A DNA stretch of 59,298 bases from Magnetococcales bacterium (GTDB lineage: Bacteria > Pseudomonadota > Magnetococcia > Magnetococcales > Magnetaquicoccaceae): assembly GCA_015233035.1 (NCBI GenBank), contig JADFYM010000005.1, positions 1-59,298 on the forward strand, in the 5' to 3' direction. The notes under the pieces were generated by a model that saw only the letters and a program-made list of their open reading frames with translations, was not told the DNA's origin and made no database searches. Position numbers and translations under genes: made by a program. Below are positions 1 through 7,523 of this stretch, piece after piece (position 1 is the stretch's first letter; each line of letters begins with the position of its first letter).

Positions 1-50
1 GTTGCCCCTGGACCCCACCGGGGGAGATAATCTCCCCCGGACCCCCATGA
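1..50. repeat. GC-rich hairpin repeat (family C)
   Basis: The palindrome CCGGGGGAGAT/ATCTCCCCCGG spans 18-40, flanked by ACCCC-type linkers. The same kind of module recurs at about ten intergenic sites in this window. It lies just past the ubiD stop codon, so it could act as a terminator or mRNA 3' hairpin, which is inference. Confidence 0.7.
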
Positions 51-105
51 ATGATAACAACTTGTTGCGATGTGTATAATCCGGGTCTGGGGAGGCAGTT
101 TGCAT

Positions 106-1944
106 CTATGGCACCGGTTCTCCCGCACCCGGCAACCCATACTCGGCCCACCGTCGTGTCACCTGTTCCACCATCTCCCCCTCCATCCGCAACACCCGCC
201 CCCAGACGCGCCCGGTGGCCGACTTGACGGTGGCATCCAACGCAAAACGACCCGTCTCCCGCTCAAGCACCATATCCCGGCCCGGATCGGCGCGGGTGGC
301 GATGGCCCAGAGCAGATCGGCCTGGGAGGCGGGATCAATATCGGTATCCACCACCCACAACTGATCGGCCCCCGCCCCGACGGGTGCCACCGCCTGGATG
401 CGGGCGATGGCCAGCCGTCCGGCCCCGGCGACGGCTCCATCCACCTGGGCGATGGCCATGCGCCCGCCGGGCAGGGGGTATATGCCCCGAATGCACGGCT
501 CCTGCGCACACAGGGGCGCAACCCAACTCCGGTCGGCCACCAGTGGGGCCAGGGGCGGGGCGGCCAGTTGTTCCGGGCCGATCTTGGTGGTGGCATCGAT
601 GCCCATTTTGCCTCCCAGACCGGCCAGGGGGGAGGCAAAATCCAGATAATCGATGGGGGTGTTGGTCATGATCTGCACATCCCGTCTTGCATGGACCTGC
701 TGGCTGATGGCCGCCAGGACCGCCGCCCAGGAGGTCACGTCCACCCCGGCATCCACGACAATGATCACCTTGGTATACAAGAATTGCCGGAGAAAGCCCC
801 AGACCCCCACCATGACCCGAAAGGCGTGGCCGGGATAGCCTTTTTTCAGAGATACCACCGCCATCCGGTAGGAACAGGCCTCCATGGGCAGGTGAAACCG
901 CTCGATTTCGGGAAATTGCTGGCGCAACAGGGGCACAAAGAGATGATTGAGGGCCAGAGCGAGGAGGGCCGGTTCATCCGGGGGGCGGCCCGTATAAGTG
1001 CTCAGGTAGAAGGGCTGGCGGCGCAGGGTGATGCACTGGACGGTAAAGACCGGAAACGATTCCACTTCGTTATAATAGCCGGTATGGTCGCCGAAAGGGC
1101 CTTCGGCGGCCAGGTCGGTCAGATCCACGAACCCTTCCAGGATCATTTCGGCGTGGGCCGGGACGGGCAAGGGGACGGTCAAGGCGGGGGCGGTCTCCAC
1201 CCGTTTTTCCCGCAACAAACCGGCAAAGGCATATTCGGAGAGGGTTTCCGGCACGGGGGTGACGGCGGCCAGGAGCAGGCCGGGATCGCACCCGATGGCC
1301 ACCGCCACCGGCATTCGGGTCCGATAGGCCTGGGCATGTTGGGCACCGCCCCGATGTTTGAGCCAGCGCATGATCAGACGGTTGCGTCCGATGACCTGCA
1401 TCCGATAAATGCCAATATTGATCGGTCCGCCTTGGGGGCCTTGGGTGATGACCAGGGGCCAGGTCACCAGGGGGGCGGCATCACCGGGCCAGCAGGTTTG
1501 AATAGGCAGGCGACGCAAGTCCACCTGATCGCCCTGCCAGACCACGGCCTGACAGGGGGGGTGGCGCATGGTGCGGGTCGGCATATGGCGGACTTGGCTC
1601 AGGCGGGCCAGCAGGCTGCCCGCTGTCTGTAGATCCCGTGGAGGCTCCGGTTGTTTGAGTTGGGACAGCAGGGTGCCCAGTTCGGCCAGCTCCGGCAGGG
1701 TGCGGCCAATGGCCAACCCCACCCGTTCCTGGGTGCCAAACAGGTTGGCCAGCACCGGCAGGGTGCTCCCCTTGACCCGTTCAAACAGCACTGCTGGTCC
1801 CCCGGCGGCCAGCAGGCGGCGGCAGATTTCGGTGATCTCCCAATGCGGGTCCACCTCCACCGCCACGCGGGCAAGCTGGCCGCAGGATTCCAGAAAGGCC
1901 ATAAAGGCCCGCAGGTCAACGAAAGATTTGGGAGACGTGGTCAT
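106..1944 (-). CDS. ubiD: UbiD-family prenylated-FMN decarboxylase
   Basis: Probable 4-hydroxy-3-polyprenylbenzoate decarboxylase of ubiquinone synthesis, or a relative acting on another aromatic acid. The 612-residue product carries UbiD landmarks: an N-terminal part matching the family (ending around AIGRTLPELA), the core block GDHTGYYNEVESFPVF, the PFYLSTYTGRPPDEP stretch, the YPGHAFRVMVGVWGF region and the C-terminal GGKMGIDATTKIGPE. It is longer than the roughly 490-residue E. coli enzyme, as in the longer UbiD/MenD-associated subgroup. The start is the first ATG. No clear Shine-Dalgarno precedes it, so the start is less certain than the family. It is the last gene of a minus-strand run after mntA-hepT-parA and lies in the same neighbourhood as ubiE-ubiJ-ubiB, which supports a quinone role. 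Confidence 0.9.
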   Translation of the reverse strand: MTTSPKSFVDLRAFMAFLESCGQLARVAVEVDPHWEITEICRRLLAAGGPAVLFERVKGSTLPVLANLFGTQERVGLAIGRTLPELAELGTLLSQLKQPEPPRDLQTAGSLLARLSQVRHMPTRTMRHPPCQAVVWQGDQVDLRRLPIQTCWPGDAAPLVTWPLVITQGPQGGPINIGIYRMQVIGRNRLIMRWLKHRGGAQHAQAYRTRMPVAVAIGCDPGLLLAAVTPVPETLSEYAFAGLLREKRVETAPALTVPLPVPAHAEMILEGFVDLTDLAAEGPFGDHTGYYNEVESFPVFTVQCITLRRQPFYLSTYTGRPPDEPALLALALNHLFVPLLRQQFPEIERFHLPMEACSYRMAVVSLKKGYPGHAFRVMVGVWGFLRQFLYTKVIIVVDAGVDVTSWAAVLAAISQQVHARRDVQIMTNTPIDYLDFASPLAGLGGKMGIDATTKIGPEQLAAPPLAPLVADRSWVAPLCAQEPCIRGIYPLPGGRMAIAQVDGAVAGAGRLAIARIQAVAPVGAGADQLWVVDTDIDPASQADLLWAIATRADPGRDMVLERETGRFALDATVKSATGRVWGRVLRMEGEMVEQVTRRWAEYGLPGAGEPVP

Positions 1945-1986
1945 GGGGTATCACCGTACATCTGTTCAAAAAAAGATCAAAGTTGT

Positions 1987-3051
1987 TCAAGGCATGATGG
2001 ATGTCACAAAATCGCGTATGTTCGGCTGTAGTTTGTCCAATTGCGACTGATTGACGATGCTTGGGGTGGCAGCACCAGGAATCACATGTTTGCCAGCCGC
2101 CAGGGTGGTGAGTGGGATGCCAAGGGAACTGGAAACGACAGATGCCGTATTGGCATCATTGATTTCAAATTGGAACATGTGATTGAAAGCAGATCGGGTC
2201 GCCGGGCTTCCTTGTCCAGGGGGATGGACAAAGAACACATTCGGGTTATTCTGCCAGACAGACCAGATTTCGTTGCCAATCTCTCTGACAACGGTTCTGA
2301 ATGCCTGGGCAGACTGCTTGAATTGCGTCAGTCTGTTGCCAACATAGAAATAAATTTTTGGAATTTGCAGGCGGGACTGCTGTGAATGCAGGTAGAATGG
2401 CGATTGCTGATTACCAGGCACACGGGTTATTCCATACAGGAGTGCCAGAACAGCGCGTACCGCCCGTTTCGACGAACCATCCGCAGAAAACGGAATGATC
2501 AGACCATCCGAGGCAGAAAGGGCCAGTTCTGTATAGATTGAAAAGCTGGGATTGCAATCAATAAAGACAGTGATATTCTTTTGGTTCCAAACCTTCTTGA
2601 CATCTTCAATCAGATCGCTGATCCAGATATGAACCATTCTCCAGGCGTCTGTTGGGCCGGGAGCCGCTGCGTTCAGAACACGCGACGACTGCATTTCGAG
2701 TTGTTCGTCACCAGGGAGGAGAAATAAATTTTCTGGAATATTTTTGTTGTACTGGGATGCCTGGATCAGAAAGGTGCCTCCGGTTGCCGGATTGATATAT
2801 GGGCTTAAAATGCGGCTCTCCATATATCCAGAGATGGTTTTTCTGGGTGCCTGGTTGCATAATTGGTCCAGGTTTTGGTCGCCCGGTCCCATGCCACCCA
2901 GCAACATACTGGAAGCATTGGCCTGTGGACAGAGGTCAATAACCAATACAGGCTGGTTCGAGTGTGTTTTGGCGTATTCACTGGCCACCTGGAAGGTGAG
3001 ATAGCTCTTTCCAACGCCGCTTTTATTGTTCCAGAATGCGTAAGTTGTCAT
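1987..3051 (-). CDS. Orphan ParA/MinD-like P-loop ATPase
   Basis: A ParA/SIMIBI-class ATPase of 354 residues. The deviant Walker A motif KSGVGKS lies at residues 10-16, preceded by hydrophobic strand residues. A Walker B-like VFIDCNPSF follows in the middle of the protein. Family members dimerise on ATP and position plasmids, chromosomes or large complexes. No parB gene or parS-like site is nearby, so it is not the chromosomal parAB locus. The start has GGAGA eight bases upstream. It follows the HEPN gene by 15 bp, so it is probably cotranscribed with the MNT/HEPN pair. The stretch PFSADGSSKRAVRAV suggests a divergent subfamily. Its cargo is unknown. Confidence 0.8.
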   Translation of the reverse strand: MTTYAFWNNKSGVGKSYLTFQVASEYAKTHSNQPVLVIDLCPQANASSMLLGGMGPGDQNLDQLCNQAPRKTISGYMESRILSPYINPATGGTFLIQASQYNKNIPENLFLLPGDEQLEMQSSRVLNAAAPGPTDAWRMVHIWISDLIEDVKKVWNQKNITVFIDCNPSFSIYTELALSASDGLIIPFSADGSSKRAVRAVLALLYGITRVPGNQQSPFYLHSQQSRLQIPKIYFYVGNRLTQFKQSAQAFRTVVREIGNEIWSVWQNNPNVFFVHPPGQGSPATRSAFNHMFQFEINDANTASVVSSSLGIPLTTLAAGKHVIPGAATPSIVNQSQLDKLQPNIRDFVTSIMP

Positions 3052-3066
3052 TTGCTGCGTCTCCAG

Positions 3067-3549
3067 TCATAAGTGAATATTTTTTTCCATCCAGGCGACC
3101 ATATGGGTATGGATCTCCAGCAACTGGGGGGTGTTGGCCACCAGGTTTCTGAGGTTGGTCATGACCCAGTCCGGTCGTTCCGGGTATTCATGTGCCGTCT
3201 GGTTGCGCAGTTTGCGCAGATCCACCCATTGGTCGGTTGAGGGGATCATCTCCCGTTTTTCCGCCCGATTGAGCGCGTCCAGGAAGGATTCACGCTCCTG
3301 CCAATCCAGGCCATATTGCAGCAAAGCGGGCAGCAGGCGTGTCCCCATGGCATCCTGCAACCGGCCAAAACGGAAGACCAGTTGATCCAGAATGCGCACC
3401 TCCGCTTCGGTCAATGCGTCCGGGGAGTTGCCTTGCAGGGCAGGCATAACGACGGCCTCTGCCCAGGCGGCTTGCAGTCGCCTGTGGTGTTTGGCACATT
3501 CATCCCTGGCCGCTTGTACTCGGGATTCAATAACTGCTTGCTCATTCAT
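3067..3549 (-). CDS. hepT: HEPN-domain protein, HepT-like toxin
   Basis: Predicted HEPN RNase of a MntA/HepT (type VII) toxin-antitoxin pair. The 160-residue, mostly helical protein has the family signature RX4HXY as R115-NQTA-H120-E-Y122. Arg and His are the catalytic residues of HEPN RNases, and the Tyr is the residue that MntA-type antitoxins AMPylate in studied members. It overlaps the upstream nucleotidyltransferase gene by 4 bp (ATGA), so the two are translationally coupled in antitoxin-toxin order. The alternative is a HEPN substrate-binding partner of the transferase without toxicity. Motif and pairing make the TA reading likely. Confidence 0.82.
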   Translation of the reverse strand: MNEQAVIESRVQAARDECAKHHRRLQAAWAEAVVMPALQGNSPDALTEAEVRILDQLVFRFGRLQDAMGTRLLPALLQYGLDWQERESFLDALNRAEKREMIPSTDQWVDLRKLRNQTAHEYPERPDWVMTNLRNLVANTPQLLEIHTHMVAWMEKNIHL

Positions 3550-3851
3550 AATAAAATACCTGTTTCTTCCGCCACGCGATGGATGAGGAGACGGGGTTGA
3601 TCGGGTGTGGGGGCCATCACCACGTCGATGCGCTGCTCACCCAGCTTGAGTTGTGCCAGAACCCAAAAGCGGTTGGCGGCCTGCTGTACCTCTGGCCCGG
3701 TTTGGCTGAATCCCGTGATATAGAGATCAATATCCCCGCCGCGCCGCTTGTCGTCGGTGCGCGAGCCGAACAGCCACACCTGGGCCTGCGGACCGAACAC
3801 CTCGGCAGCGATTTGTTTGAAGGTTTCAATCTGAAAAGGCGTCAGCCGCAT
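3546..3851 (-). CDS. mntA: MNT-type nucleotidyltransferase, MntA-like antitoxin
   Basis: Minimal nucleotidyltransferase of the DNA polymerase beta superfamily, 102 residues. The active site is G29-S30 followed nine residues later by D40-I-D42 (GSX9DXD), close to the GSX10DXD of characterised MntA antitoxins, which AMPylate the partner HEPN toxin. The reading frame stays open upstream to 3995, but that extension (NSNARRATRKAF and onward) does not look like this fold. The ATG at 3851 gives the usual MRLTPFQIETFK-type start, so I chose it. It overlaps hepT by 4 bp. A second paralogous domain is not present. Confidence 0.82.
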   Translation of the reverse strand: MRLTPFQIETFKQIAAEVFGPQAQVWLFGSRTDDKRRGGDIDLYITGFSQTGPEVQQAANRFWVLAQLKLGEQRIDVVMAPTPDQPRLLIHRVAEETGILL

Positions 3852-4008
3852 GGTGGTGCTCCCAATCCGGGTTGGGCAAGGCAGGGATGAGACAATATAG
3901 CGCAGGATTCGCCAAAAAACGAGCAAACCGCTGCGTCCGGTGTTAAACTTCGCCATGAAGGCTTTCCTCGTGGCGCGTCTGGCGTTAGAATTCATCTTGT
4001 TGCCCCCG

Positions 4009-4075
4009 GTCTCACCAGGGGCTCTGCCCCTGGACCCCGCCGGGGGGGATCATTCCCCCCGGACCCCCTTGGCCC
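4009..4075. repeat. GC-rich hairpin repeats (family C), two modules
   Basis: Two adjacent palindromes, CCAGGGGCTCTGCCCCTGG and a CCGGGGGGGAT/ATTCCCCCCGG-type stem, are joined by ACCCCG. They occupy the divergent gap between the mntA-hepT run and ubiE, just upstream of the ubiE ribosome-binding site. The rest of 3852-4100 shows no gene. Confidence 0.75.
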
Positions 4076-4100
4076 CAGTAGTGCTTTGCGGGAGATTGGC

Positions 4101-4850
4101 ATGACCCATCCTACCACGACCCACTTTGGCTTCAGCGAAGTGCCTTTTACCGAAAAAGTGGCCAAAGTCCAACGGGTGTTCGATTCGGTTGCCGGCAACT
4201 ATGACCTCATGAACGATCTGATGTCCCTGGGCATCCATCGCCTGTGGAAACAGTTTGCCATCCGTCGTCTGCGGCTCAAACCAGGGCAGCATATTCTGGA
4301 TGTGGCGGGCGGCACCGGCGATCTGGCGCGGTTGATGCACGCCAAACTGGACGGGCGCGGCATGATCACCATTTACGACATCAACGCGCTCATGCTGGAA
4401 CAGGGGCGGCAACGGCTGGTGGATGAAGGGCGTGTGCTTGGCTTGCACTGGGCGCAGGGCAATGCCGAGGAGTTGCCCTTCCCGGACAACACCTTTCACG
4501 CCGTGACCATCGGTTTTGGCATTCGCAACGTGACCCAGATCGACGCCGCCTTTCGGGAGATGGTGCGGGTGCTCCGTCCGGGTGGACAACTGCTCTGCCT
4601 GGAATTTTCCCACATCGCCATTCCTTTCCTGGAGTCGCTCTACGACACCTATTCATTCAAGGTGTTGCCGGAATTGGGGCACTGGGTGGCCAAAGACCGG
4701 GAAGCCTACCAATATCTGGCGGAATCCATCCGGCGGTTTCCCGCCCAGGAACAGGTGGTCAAATTGCTGGAAGAGTGTGGCCTGTTCGGCGTCCGTTATC
4801 ATAACCTCAGTGCGGGCATTGCTGCCGTACACCTTGGCAGAAAGGTTTGA
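4101..4850 (+). CDS. ubiE: UbiE/MenG C-methyltransferase
   Basis: SAM-dependent C-methyltransferase of ubiquinone and/or menaquinone synthesis, 249 residues. It shows the UbiE N-terminus with VFDSVAGNYDLMNDLMSLG, the SAM loop ILDVAGGTGDLA, the second motif GNAEELPFPDNTFHAVTIGFGIRNV and the LEFSH block. An upstream TTG at 4086 is in frame. The ATG at 4101 is preferred because GGGAGA lies seven bases before it. The gene starts a tight run with ubiJ (3 bp gap) and ubiB, the same order as ubiE-ubiJ-ubiB in enterobacteria. Whether it serves ubiquinone only or also menaquinone cannot be told from the sequence. Confidence 0.96.
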   Translation: MTHPTTTHFGFSEVPFTEKVAKVQRVFDSVAGNYDLMNDLMSLGIHRLWKQFAIRRLRLKPGQHILDVAGGTGDLARLMHAKLDGRGMITIYDINALMLEQGRQRLVDEGRVLGLHWAQGNAEELPFPDNTFHAVTIGFGIRNVTQIDAAFREMVRVLRPGGQLLCLEFSHIAIPFLESLYDTYSFKVLPELGHWVAKDREAYQYLAESIRRFPAQEQVVKLLEECGLFGVRYHNLSAGIAAVHLGRKV

Positions 4851-4853
4851 TCC

Positions 4854-5570
4854 ATGAAAACCTGGCTTTTTTCCCCCCTCAAATGGCTGCCACAGCCCCT
4901 GACGGCTGTGACCTTGAGTATCACCCTCAACCTGTTTTTCAAACGGTATCCCGACCTGCAAAATCGCCTGGCGGAGCTGTCGGGCAAAATTTTTCAATTT
5001 GATGTCGAAGATCTGGGGCAATCCTTTTTCATGCTGGTGGAGAGTGGGGGGGAGGTGCGCATTCACACCTATTCCGACCATGTTCCCCATGTCACCATGG
5101 CGGGCAGCAGTCAGGCCTTTCTGGCCCTGCTGTTCAACACGCGGGATCCCGATTCGCTCTTTTTTACCCGGGAACTGAAATTGTCCGGGGAGACCGATAC
5201 CGGCTTGCACTTCAAAAATATACTGGCCAATGTGGAAATTGACTGGGAAAAAGAGTTGACCGCCTGCCTGGGTACCCCGCTGGCCAAGGCAACCCTGCGC
5301 ACCGTTGCCCAGGTGCAGCGTGCCAAGGAACGGGTGTGGGACCAGACCGAGACCGAGGTGAACGAGTGGCTCACCAGACGCCAAATACCGCGCCAGGAGC
5401 ATTGGCATCCGTTCCAACAGGGGGTGGATGAGTTGGTCGGTCTGACCGCCCGTCTGGAGCGTACTGTGCTGCGCGTGGAACGCAAGCGTGCCGTCGCCCA
5501 GGCCGCTGCGGTGTCGCCGACCGCGTCGCCGACCGGGCTGGACCCCGCCACGCCCCCTGCGCAAGCCTGA
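4854..5570 (+). CDS. ubiJ: UbiJ-like SCP2-domain ubiquinone accessory factor
   Basis: Accessory protein of the ubiquinone-synthesis complex, 238 residues. UbiJ family members bind lipid intermediates through an SCP2 (sterol carrier) fold and help assemble the Ubi metabolon. The N-terminal two thirds fit the SCP2 pattern (LAELSGKIFQFDVEDLGQ, then a strand-rich region with VTMAGSSQAFLALL). A helical tail follows with WHPFQQGVDELVGLTARLERTV, and then a low-complexity Ala/Pro end. Sequence identity across this family is low, so position between ubiE and ubiB carries much of the assignment. It is probably translated in coupling with both neighbours. Confidence 0.85.
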   Translation: MKTWLFSPLKWLPQPLTAVTLSITLNLFFKRYPDLQNRLAELSGKIFQFDVEDLGQSFFMLVESGGEVRIHTYSDHVPHVTMAGSSQAFLALLFNTRDPDSLFFTRELKLSGETDTGLHFKNILANVEIDWEKELTACLGTPLAKATLRTVAQVQRAKERVWDQTETEVNEWLTRRQIPRQEHWHPFQQGVDELVGLTARLERTVLRVERKRAVAQAAAVSPTASPTGLDPATPPAQA

Positions 5571-5577
5571 TCCTTCC

Positions 5578-7212
5578 ATGCGGGGACATTATCGTTCGAT
5601 TGTGCGGTTGGTGGGGATTGGCAGAATTTTGGCCCGCTATAATGTGGAGCCGTTGTCGGAGTTTTCCTGGTCGTTTCGTCTGCTGACCTGGGTGATGGGT
5701 CTGCATCCGTCCGTGCGGCGGGCGCGGCGGCGGTCACCCCAGGTGCGGCTGCGCAAGGCCATGGAAGAGTTGGGACCAACCTTTATCAAATTTGGCCAGG
5801 CACTCTCCACCCACACCGAAATTTTGCCCGAGGCGTTCGGGGTGGAGATGAAAAAATTGCAGGATGAGGTGCCGCCTTTTTCCTATGCGCGGGTGGCGGA
5901 GATCATCCAGCGGGAGTTGGGGGGGCCGGTGGAACAATTTTTCCGGGCCTTTGATCCCAACCCGGTGGCCTCGGCCTCCATCGCCCAGGTACACCGCGCC
6001 ACCACCTTGGCCGGACGGGAGGTGGCAGTCAAGGTGATGCGGCCCAATATTACGGCCCTGGTGGAACTCGACATTCATCTGCTCTCGCTGCTGGCCAACC
6101 TGGTGGATACCTATCGGGTGGATTGGCGGCGGTTTCGGGCCAGGCAGGTCGTGGCCGAGTTTGCGGTCTCCATTCGCAATGAGATCAATTTTCAGATCGA
6201 GGCGTCACGCGCCCAGAAATTTCGGGAAAATTTCAAGAATGATCAGGAAATGCGGGTTCCAGCCGTCATCTGGCCCCTCTCCACCCGGCGGGTTTTGACC
6301 CTGGAGTGGATGGAAGGCATTCCCATCGACGAATTGACCCACCGTTTGCACCATACCCACCTGGATCCGGTCACCATCTCCCGGAATATTATTATCAGTT
6401 TTTTCAAGCAGGTTCTGCGCGACGGCTATTTTCATGCCGACCAGCATCCGGGCAATCTGTTTGTCCTGGCCGATGGCACCATTGCCCTGCTCGATTTCGG
6501 GATTATCGGTCGGGTCACGCAAGAGGATCGGCTGTTGTTGGCCCGCATCTTACAGGGGCTGCTGGCCCGCGATTATCGCCTGGTGGCACAGTTGCACATC
6601 GATGCCGGTTATGTCCCGCGCCACACCGATCTGGATGCCTTCGAGGAGGCGTGCCAGATGTTGACCGAGCCGGTTTTTGGGCAACCGCTCCGGGAAATTT
6701 CCATCGGCAAGCTGCTGGCCCAACTGTTCAAGGTGACCGAGCAGTTTGATATTGCCGTGCAACCCCATTTGCTGCTGTTGCAAAAGACCATGCTGGTCGT
6801 GGAGGGGGTGGGGCGGGAGATCAACCCGGATCTGAATGTCTGGGAGGTTTCCGGGCCATTGATCCGCGAATGGATGGCGGAGCATCTGGGGCCCAGGGGC
6901 ACACTGCACAACACCCAGGCCCGTCTCAAAAAACTGGCCGATGCCACTGTACTGCTGCCGGATGTGATGGTGGGTGGTCTGGAGCGGTGGAGTCAGGACA
7001 AGTTTCAACTGCGCATCCATCCCAGCGTTCTGGAAGGGTTGGAAAAGACCGTTGCCCAGGGCTTGCGCAGCCAGACCTGGGCCATCATCGGGGGAACCCT
7101 GTTCCTGGGCGGATCCGTGCTCGCCATGGGCGGGTTGTCGGCCTGGTGGTATGTCCCACCGCTGGGTGGGGCGGCGGTGAGTTATCTGCTGGGGATCCGT
7201 CGGTTGGTCTGA
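5578..7212 (+). CDS. ubiB: UbiB, ABC1/ADCK-family atypical kinase
   Basis: Membrane-anchored atypical kinase/ATPase needed for ubiquinone synthesis, 544 residues. It has the KxGQ motif in FIKFGQALSTHTEILP, the Ala-rich nucleotide loop ASASIAQVHRA, the invariant Lys in EVAVKVMRP, the catalytic GYFHADQHPGNLFVL and the metal-binding LLDFGIIG. Two hydrophobic segments at the extreme C-terminus (TWAIIGGTLFLGGSVLAMGG and WWYVPPLGGAAVSYLLGI) are the expected anchor. The frame is open upstream to 5488 inside ubiJ, but that extension is Arg/Pro-rich. The ATG at 5578, 7 bp after the ubiJ stop, gives the normal length. Confidence 0.96.
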   Translation: MRGHYRSIVRLVGIGRILARYNVEPLSEFSWSFRLLTWVMGLHPSVRRARRRSPQVRLRKAMEELGPTFIKFGQALSTHTEILPEAFGVEMKKLQDEVPPFSYARVAEIIQRELGGPVEQFFRAFDPNPVASASIAQVHRATTLAGREVAVKVMRPNITALVELDIHLLSLLANLVDTYRVDWRRFRARQVVAEFAVSIRNEINFQIEASRAQKFRENFKNDQEMRVPAVIWPLSTRRVLTLEWMEGIPIDELTHRLHHTHLDPVTISRNIIISFFKQVLRDGYFHADQHPGNLFVLADGTIALLDFGIIGRVTQEDRLLLARILQGLLARDYRLVAQLHIDAGYVPRHTDLDAFEEACQMLTEPVFGQPLREISIGKLLAQLFKVTEQFDIAVQPHLLLLQKTMLVVEGVGREINPDLNVWEVSGPLIREWMAEHLGPRGTLHNTQARLKKLADATVLLPDVMVGGLERWSQDKFQLRIHPSVLEGLEKTVAQGLRSQTWAIIGGTLFLGGSVLAMGGLSAWWYVPPLGGAAVSYLLGIRRLV

Positions 7213-7523
7213 AATGCCCGCCAGGGCCGCCAGGATGATCCAGGGCGGCCTGCCCGATGTGAAACGGTTTTACTGCGCTTGCGATATTTTCCAGTTATTC
7301 GTTTAATTGCTGTATTGCCAAAAAAACAGCCTAATTGTTACTCAAGCAACTCTGGTTGTAACGTAGAGTGACAAACTTAAACATATAAAAATATTACAGA
7401 AAATCTCTTGCGCTCCGGTGTGTAATGCAGTAGGGTTCCCCGTCTGTTTTGCCAATTAATACACGTTAATGTTGTATTTTGGTCGATGGCCCTGCCCGCT
7501 GACACTTTTGAAAGGATCACACC
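7213..7523 (+). other. AT-rich intergenic leader upstream of tpsA
   Basis: This 311-bp gap is clearly AT-richer than its surroundings between 7280 and 7400. No gene or known riboswitch pattern is visible. A promoter for the two-partner secretion genes must lie here or close by, but no -35/-10 pair stands out enough to call. AAAGGA at 7511-7516 is the ribosome-binding site of the next gene. Confidence 0.5.

Noticed and set aside
7370-7500. Possible riboswitch in the tpsA leader
   Set aside because: CTCCGGTGTG looked like part of a c-di-GMP riboswitch, but the conserved core motifs are missing.
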